Positions 58,362 through 64,000 of a stretch of DNA of 64,000 bases are shown one piece after another. The stretch's first letter is position 1, and every line of letters starts with the position of its first letter. The stretch is from positions 21,986,058-22,050,057 of the forward strand of contig CM049310.1 in the NCBI GenBank assembly GCA_026874595.1, given 5' to 3'. The notes under the pieces are model-generated. The model was not told the DNA's origin, ran no database searches, and was given only the letters and a program-made list of their open reading frames with translations. This DNA comes from Sipunculus nudus. Lineage: Eukaryota; Annelida; Sipuncula; Golfingiida; Sipunculidae. The position numbers were made by a program, and so were the translations under genes.

Positions 58362-58379
58362 TTGGGGCTCGTCCGGGAA
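58362..58379 (+). other. Primer-binding site, tRNA-Pro type
   Basis: GGGGCTCGTCCGGGA lies six bases after the LTR end and matches the 18-base complement of the tRNA-Pro 3' end at 16 positions by eye. Its place directly after the LTR supports the element's 5' boundary. Confidence 0.75.
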
Positions 58380-58525
58380 GCTTAATAGTTTTGACAATTT
58401 ATTAGGCCTTGACCTGGACACATTGTTTTATCATACATTGTTTACAAGATGACATACCTTTTACAATACATCGTTTACAGGATTTATCTCAGTGTTTTAT
58501 TTTGTTATTGTTTTAACATCTTTAC

Positions 58526-59425
58526 ATGGCAGATCTCAAATCTGAGACATTTGTTGACGATCCCGACCCTGATCAACTTGAACAGTTGACAAAAGAACAG
58601 TTGATGCGTTTGGGACAACACTTAGGGCTAAGTGTGAAAAAAGCTTTGAGAAAGCATGATATCATTGCTAAAATCATGTAAGATCTAGTTAGCAAAGGTT
58701 TAACTGAAAAGAGTGAAGCTGAGACATCCAAAAATGACAGCCTTGCTATGCAATTAGAATTAAAAAATTAGCAAAGCAACATGAGCTAGGATTAAAACAG
58801 TTGGAATTAGAAAAACAAAGAGAAGAGAGGGAAGAACATGAGAAGTTAGGAAGAGAAGGACTAGCAAAATAAAAAGAAATTGAGTAAAAACGACTGGAGT
58901 TTGAAAGACTTTAAACATAGCCTGAGTGCTGCCCCAACTCACAGTTTTGATGCTACAAAACACATCAGACTTGTCCCATCTTTTCAAGAAAAAGAGGTTG
59001 ATAAATATTTCTTACACTTTGAGAAGGTAGCTGAAAATTTAAAATGGCCTAAGGAAAATTGGACTAGCATAGTACAAGAGCCAGGCTCTTTTCATGTAAA
59101 GAAGGGGTACAACTCCTTTATTGACTCCAATAAAGAGTTTGATGCTACGGAGGCCAACGTGCCGTCTGAATACAAAGAAGAATCCGTAGCTTGCGGGGTA
59201 AAAACCTCAGTTGATTCCTGCGAGGAATTTAATAAGGCTAGATCCTTTCAAGACTCCTGCGAGGAGTATTCTCTAAATAAGGCTAAGTCCTTTTATGACT
59301 CTTGCGAGAGTATTTCAAATGAGACCAGGTCCTCTTATAACAAACAGAAGTTTGTTTCTGCTAAGGAAAATTCCTCTGTTGACTCCCATGAGGAGTTTGA
59401 TGATAAAAGGGATGTAGATTCCTGA
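58526..59425 (+). pseudogene. Degenerate gag
   Basis: ATG at 58526 opens MADLKSETFVDDPDPDQLEQ and LTKEQLMRLGQHLGLSVKKA, a helical N-terminal module common in vertebrate and invertebrate Gypsy gags. In-frame stops fall at 58679 and 58769. A charged coiled-coil stretch follows in another frame (58765-58915). Open frame 58880-59425 then gives FDATKHIRLVPSFQEKEVDK and HFEKVAENLKWPKENW, the start of the capsid. After about 59075 the similarity stops and a Ser/Glu-rich segment with repeated DSCEEF-like units begins, which I do not recognise. Capsid remainder and zinc knuckles are missing. Confidence 0.75.
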
Positions 59426-59452
59426 AATGACACTAAAAAGGGTTTATGACTG

Positions 59453-59974
59453 ACACTTCCATTGAAACTGCTAAAAGAAAAACTCTTGTGTGAAAATTCT
59501 GATTCTCTTAGTTTAATGCAGTATGTCTCAGACTTTTGCACTAAACTACACAATGCTTGTGAGATTAGAAAGTCAAATCTAAAATCTCAACAAAGTAAAA
59601 TGAAAACAAAGTATGACAAGCACAGTGTGAGTAGGATGTTTGAGCCTGGTGAAGAGGTCCTTGCCTTACTTCCCATCCCTGGCAGACCTCTTCAAGCTAG
59701 GTATTTTGGTCCTTACATTGTTAACAAGAAAGTCGGTGATTTAAATTACATATTGCTGACACCAGATAGGCGAAGGAAGAAACAACTGTGCCATGTTAAC
59801 ATGTTGAAACCATATTATGACAGAAATAGCAAATCAGATGTTGTACATAATGTTACTGCTGTAAATTGTGTAAACACTGACCCTGACCCAGTTAAAATAG
59901 ATACTGACTGTAAGAGAGATGTAAACATTCAGTGCGGTACAGTACGTAACATTAAAAATGTCAGACGTGCTTAA
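59453..59974 (+). pseudogene. Integrase C-terminal region (GPY/F module)
   Basis: The open segment starts at LPLKLLKEKLL, the part that normally follows the integrase catalytic core, then has a helix-rich stretch and FEPGEEVLALLPIPGRPLQA with RYFGPYIVNKKVGD (GPY at 59708-59716) and LCHVNMLKPYY. This C-terminal module binds DNA in Ty3/Gypsy integrases. The HHCC zinc finger and D,D-35-E core are absent, so it has no catalytic capacity. The link from here to reverse transcriptase (to about 60048) keeps recognisable residues (LDAKLSHL) before a frame change near 60035. Confidence 0.82.
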
Positions 59975-60048
59975 CAACCTGGATGCCAAACTGTCACACC
60001 TTACCGTAATCCAACAACAAGAACTCAAGCTGCTGGGATTATGAACAT

Positions 60049-60642
60049 TTGTTTTGTGAAATTCCAACGCGAACTAACATATTGTGCCATGACGTCGATG
60101 TTGGCGAGCCAAGCGCAGTCAAGCAGCATCCTTATAGACTGAATCCAGAAAAGCAAAAGTATCTACAGGATGAGATTCAGTATTTACTGGACAATGATTT
60201 TATAGAAGCTTGTAACAATAACTTGAGTTTACCATGTATTATTGTGCCAAACCCTGATGGAAGTTACCGTATGTGCACAGATTATCGAAAACTGAACTCT
60301 GTCACCAAGACTGACACGTTCCCGATTCCAAGGATCGATGATTGTATTGTTAGAGTCGGTAGCTCCAGATATGTTTCCAAGTTTGACTTGCTAAAAGGAT
60401 TCTGGCAAGTTCCGCTGACAGATCGAGCGAAAGAAGTGTCCGCATTTGTGACTGGATTATACCAGTATAAAGTTATGCCGTTTGGCATGAAGAACTCGCC
60501 AGCCACGTTACATTGCCTCATCCATATTGTTGTCAAGGACATTCAGGGCTGTGACGCATATATTGATGACCTTATCGTGTACAGCGACACCAGGGAGAAA
60601 CATCTGCAAACCTCTTCGGAAGACTCAGTGAAGCATGTCTGA
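60049..60642 (+). pseudogene. Reverse transcriptase, N-terminal two thirds
   Basis: Open for 197 codons with Ty3/Gypsy motifs in order: IVPNPDGSYRMCTDYRKLNS, SKFDLLKGFWQVPL, MPFGMKNSPATL and the catalytic YIDDL (60559-60573). Two family residues are altered: APATF is SPATL and its flank reads HCLIH. A frameshift near 60612 breaks the protein; the same domain continues in another frame. In a live element it copies the RNA into DNA in the cytoplasmic particle. Confidence 0.9.
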
Positions 60643-60830
60643 CCGTCAACTTAGTAAAATCTGAATTTTGTCATGCAGAAGTAACATTTTTGGGTCATAT
60701 TGTAGGGCAGGGTCAGGTAAAACCTGTTGATGCTAAGATAAGTGCTATTTCTGCAGTTCCTTGACCAGAAAACAAAAAGCAAATAATGCGTTTTCTTGGT
60801 ATGGTTGGATACTACAGGAGTTTTGTATAA
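60612..60830 (+). pseudogene. Reverse transcriptase C-terminal part, shifted frame
   Basis: Continues with NLVKSEFCHAEVTFLGHIVG, KPVDAKISAISAVP and MRFLGMVGYYRSFV, the family's thumb and connection motifs. In-frame stops fall near 60763 (after SAVP) and 60828 (after RSFV). Confidence 0.82.
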
Positions 60831-61357
60831 ATATTGCTGCTGTAGCTGAACCTTTGACTAATTTGTTAATGAAGTTACAAAAGTGTGTATGGAATGTTCA
60901 GTGTGAAAAAGCATTTAAGAATTTGAACGCAATTCTGCAAAGTTCACCAGTTTTAGCAGCTCCAGACTTTCTGTACCTTTTAAATTAGCTGTAGATGCTA
61001 GTGATACTGCTGCTGGTGCTGTGTTGTTACAAGAAGGCAATGATGGCATAGATCATCCAATTTGTTATTTCTCAAGAAAGTTTAATGCAAACCAGAAAAA
61101 AACTACTCCACTTTTGAAAAAGAATGTTTGGCTTTTATTTTGACGTTGCAACATTTTGAAGTTTGTGTTACTTCATCAGTCAGGCCTATAATTGTCTTCA
61201 GTGATCACAATCACCTCACGTTCATGAACAAGTTGAAGTGTAAAAATCAAAGATTGTTGATATGGAGTTTGTTCTTACAGGATTACAATCTTGATATCAT
61301 ACACATTAAAGGGAAAGACAATGTACATGCTCATTGCTTATCGAGATGTTCATGAAA
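60761..61357 (+). pseudogene. RNase H domain, end of pol
   Basis: Pieces in different frames: LQSSPVLAAPDF, then LAVDASDTAAGAVLLQ (first catalytic Asp near 60992), ICYFSRKFNANQK, LTLQHFEV, FSDHNHLTFM and IIHIKGKDNVHAHCLSR ending at a TGA at 61355-61357. Frameshifts lie near 60970 and 61092. The pol region ends directly after RNase H, with no integrase after it, and the polypurine tract follows within 120 bases. Confidence 0.85.
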
Positions 61358-61436
61358 TGTTGTAAACAGGATTTTTATGTAATGTTGTAAATAAGATGAT
61401 TTTGAGATGTTGTAAAAATTTAGTGATTGTGATCGC

Positions 61437-61469
61437 AAAAAGAAAGTTTTCCGTTAAAACTTTCTTTTT
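61437..61469 (+). other. 14-bp perfect hairpin before the polypurine tract
   Basis: AAAAAGAAAGTTTT (61437-61450), loop CCGTT, then the exact inverse (61456-61469). It lies between the pol stop and the polypurine tract AGGAGGGGGAG (61477-61486). Confidence 0.8.
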
Positions 61470-61476
61470 TCTTACA

Positions 61477-61486
61477 GGAGGGGGAG
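61477..61486 (+). other. Polypurine tract
   Basis: GGAGGGGGAG directly precedes the TG of the 3' LTR, the standard plus-strand priming site. Confidence 0.8.
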
Positions 61487-62441
61487 TGTATAGGTGCTCC
61501 TTTTATAGTGTGACACGGGCCTAACTCGTGTTGTTGTTGCACTTTATGTTTAATCCGTACTGGTTGAACTCTCGTTGTCATGCTGGCTGGGGGTTTTCAC
61601 GCCTGGCCGAGGTCACGTGATGTTTTTCGAGAGAATTCCTGTGACGCGTGCTCACTGTAAATAATGTATTATTCTTCGAATGTTCTAGAAGTGGAAAATT
61701 CTCGGCTTGGGGCGAAGAGTATATAAAGGGGCTGTGTTTTAGAACCGAGGGCAGAGAGCAGAGAAGATTTCCAGCGGACACAGAAGCGTATGTCAGTTTC
61801 TGGGACCTTATCCGACGTGTGCGGCAATTACAGATTTTCTTCAGAGTTTGTCCTGGATTTTGTGCATTTGGACTTCAGTTTACTTTCTGGATTGTTACAA
61901 GAGCTTTACACTGGACTGTCATTCTCCGAGAGTATACATTTAAAGAACTTATCGTTGTGACAGTGTTGGTATCCAGGTACTTAACACATTGTATTGATTT
62001 GTTGTTATACCACTGTTTTACCGTATAATTGTATGGATTTAGTGTATTGTAATGTTAGGGTTGTTTTAAAAATAAATTATAGTTATTTGTTACCAAAAAA
62101 CAACTGACTTCTTTATTCATTCCCCTAGACATTATACGCTGCCTAGTGTTACAGAATCTGATTGTGACAGTGTTGGTATCCAGGTATTTAACACATTGTA
62201 TTGATTTGTTGTTGTACCGCTGTTTTACCGTATAATTGAATGGATTTTGTGTATTGTAATGTTAGGATTGTTTTAAAAATAAATTATAGTTATTTGTTAC
62301 CAAAAAACAATTGACTTCTTTATTCATTCCCCTAGACATTATACGCTGCCTAGTGTTACAGAATCTGATTTTTTTTTATCTCGGTTACAAAATTTGTGTT
62401 CATCGCGCATACGCGATCTGTTTATATTAGGTTCCGTAACA
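61487..62441 (+). mobile_element. 3' LTR with internal duplication
   Basis: Starts TGTATAGGTGCTCC after the polypurine tract, has a TATA box (GAGTATATAAAGGGGCTGTG near 61715), and ends GGTTCCGTAACA. A 207-bp segment is tandemly duplicated (starts 61957 and 62164), so AATAAA occurs twice (near 62069 and 62276). Without the duplication its length would be about 750 bp, near the ~820 bp of the siblings. Confidence 0.85.
61716..61722 (+). promoter_or_regulatory. LTR TATA box
   Basis: TATATAA followed by AGGGGCTGTGTTTTAGA; the same context occurs in the other LTRs (TTTAAATAGGGGGCTGTG near 62755, and on the minus strand near 20632), which marks it as the family promoter. Confidence 0.6.

Positions 62442-62444
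<3 letters not shown>

Positions 62445-62503
<59 letters not shown>
62445..62503. repeat. (TA)n tract between two LTRs
   Basis: A pure TA run fills the 62 bases between the 3' LTR end and the next solo LTR. Confidence 0.97.
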
Positions 62504-62508
<5 letters not shown>

Positions 62509-63333
62509 CAGGTGCCCCTTTTATTGTGTGCAGCGGTCTTACAGATGATTGCTTAATTGTGCACACGGATGTTCCATGTGATGTTGGCATTTTGTTGTAG
62601 CGGCCTCGCCTGGCCGGATGTTGCAGGCTCGGTTTAATCCACATTGGTTGAACCCTAGATACACGGCGTTCTTTGTTCTGGTATGTTCTTTGAACGTGTG
62701 TATTATGTTAAATCCTTTAGACTGTCCGAGAAATGGAAGGTTTTTGGCTGGAGGTTTAAATAGGGGGCTGTGCTTTAGAGCAGAGAGAGAGAGAGGGAGT
62801 TGAGAGAATATTCCAGCGGACACAGAAGCGTGTATGTCAGTTTGTGGGACCTATTCCGATAAGTGCGGCAATTATAGATTTTCTTCAGACTTCCATCTGG
62901 ATTTTGTGAGGAATCTTATTTGATCTTCATTTTACTTTCTGGATTGTTACAAGAGCTTTACATTGGACTGTTATTCTCCGAGAGAATTTGTGTGAACTTT
63001 CATCCGGCTTATACATTTTAAAGGACTTATCGCTGTGACAGTGGTGGTATCCAGGTTCTGTTGACTGTTTTTATTTTACTGTGTGATTGTATTGATTTGC
63101 TGTTATACTGCTGTTAAACTGTTTAATTGTATTGATGTAGTGTATTGTAATGTTAGGGTTGTTATAAGGATAAATTATAGTTATTTGTTATCAAAAAAAC
63201 ACATTGACTTCTTTATTCAATCCCCTAGACATTTCACGCTGCCTAGTGTTACAGAATCTGATTTTTCTTATCTCCTTGACAAAATTTGTGTTCATCGCGC
63301 ATACGTGATCTGTTGATATTAGGTTCCGTAACA
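62504..63333 (+). mobile_element. Solo LTR of the same Gypsy family, diverged
   Basis: Starts TGTTGCAGGTGCCCC and ends GGTTCCGTAACA, 830 bp. It differs in its first third (CAGCGGTCTTACAGATGATT) from the copies at 20108 and 61487 but shares the promoter, mid and end blocks. ATAT lies on both sides, though the left flank is a TA microsatellite, so the duplication is not proof. Confidence 0.85.
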
Positions 63334-64000
63334 ATATAAGATAAGATACGCCTTTATTCATCATGCAAGTCATGAAATTCGGTTCGCAAGCAATTACAGC
63401 ACATACATAGACATCTACAGGTATTGTACATGAATCAAGTACAAACATTATAGCACATCACAGATAATTAGAGCACATCACTGGCATTATATTAAGTATA
63501 TCACAGGCATTATAGCACTCAAAGGTATTATACATACGCAATCGTGAGCTGATCTATACTTCATAAAATATATACAATGCCTACATCACTTACATCACAG
63601 TGCTTTCTGTACCATTTAACAATCTAATACTAGTGGGAATGAAACTTTTCCTGTATCTTGCAGTACGGCAATGTTCTATCCTAAGTCTTTTTTCCCGACC
63701 TTAGGGTACCATATAAACAAGACAGTTCATGTTTAGAATCAGTTATCTGTTAGACTGTGCCTTTCGTGTGATACAGCAGCAACAGAGTTCATTCAGCAGC
63801 TTTTCATGCTTGAGTCCAACCTTTATCTCTGCACGAACAATTCTTCCCAGTTTGTTTTTGGATGCTGTATTGCAATTTCCGAACCATCTTGTAATGCAGA
63901 ATGTTAGCACTGACTGAATTACAGACATATAAAAAAAAGTTCCATTATTTTCGTATCAACATTCATTCGGTACAGTTTTCTCAGGAAAAACAATCCTATA
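63334..64000 (-). pseudogene. LINE 3' end: reverse-transcriptase ORF C-terminus
   Basis: On the minus strand, pieces in changing frames read LFFLRKLYRMNVDTKIMELF, then SVLTFCITRWFGN and SKNKLGRIVR (63928-63830), and further on RYRKSFIPTSIRLLN (near 63610), followed by a stop. LFFLRKL..., SVLTFCI.CWFGN and NSFIP.AI.LLN are standard closing motifs of LINE ORF2 proteins in fish and molluscs. The 3' end is near 63337 with AATAAAGG and TATCTTATCT. Frameshifted and cut by the window end. The ~200 bases between 63345 and 63545 hold short ATTATAGCACATCACA-like repeats of its 3' UTR. Confidence 0.7.

Larger units (their letters stand above)
57449..62441 (+). mobile_element. Ty3/Gypsy LTR retrotransposon, Gmr1-like order, defective
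   Basis: Two LTRs (57449-58355 and 61487-62441) flank a primer-binding site, a broken gag, an integrase C-terminus, reverse transcriptase, RNase H and a polypurine tract. Integrase precedes reverse transcriptase. Most of gag, any protease, and the integrase zinc-binding and catalytic domains are missing between about 59070 and 59455. At least three stops and three frameshifts break the rest, so it cannot move by itself. The outer flanks are ATAT (57445-57448) and ATTT (62442-62445), a possible decayed 4-bp duplication. Copies of its LTR occur three more times in the window. Confidence 0.88.

Noticed and set aside
59453-60642. Integrase-before-RT order as a simple rearrangement of a normal Gypsy element
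   Set aside because: The linker between the two keeps family-like residues leading directly into the reverse transcriptase, and the polypurine tract and LTR follow RNase H directly; native order fits better, though only intact copies can prove it.

Overview
This is animal nuclear DNA: AT-rich, with coding segments of roughly 85-180 bp separated by introns of 0.6-10.8 kb with GT-AG borders, many (AT)n microsatellites, and dispersed repeats. Several repeats have the look of molluscan elements (a CAGCTGA/TTTGTCCGTCGTCCGTC element, an element ending in ATGCCCCCGCC/GGCGGGGACAT, and a CCTCCGCCAG element). I therefore favour a mollusc, perhaps a bivalve, but this rests on pattern memory and not on a search.

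The one host gene I can support lies on the + strand from about 3592 to 38988. It is the 3' part of a metabotropic GABA-B receptor gene, closest to subunit 2. Ten exons join without a frame break into about 441 codons: the end of the extracellular Venus-flytrap domain, seven transmembrane helices, and a short cytoplasmic tail with a coiled coil. The remaining ligand-binding exons must lie before the window or be unrecognised in its first 3.5 kb.

The introns are crowded. Intron 1 has a ~52-bp tandem array and a GC-rich island. Intron 3 (10.8 kb) holds a 3.4-kb composite repeat built from ~340-bp and ~279-bp blocks carrying a periodic palindrome, and a fold-back element. Intron 4 holds an antisense solo LTR and a tRNA-like SINE candidate. 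Intron 5 holds two head-to-tail terminal-inverted-repeat elements with CRE-like sites. Intron 8 opens with a 24-copy, 34-bp minisatellite that copies the splice donor itself.

From 39.3 to 57.4 kb I see no host gene. The region holds a 33-bp minisatellite open in frame on both strands, several small DNA elements (42.8-44.6 kb), an old LTR (47.75 kb) and a SINE with target duplications (52.6 kb).

From 57.4 to 62.4 kb lies a decayed Ty3/Gypsy LTR retrotransposon. Its integrase C-terminus lies upstream of reverse transcriptase and RNase H, the Gmr1-type order. A solo LTR of the same family (62.5-63.3 kb) and the 3' end of a LINE on the minus strand (63.3 kb to the window end) close the window.
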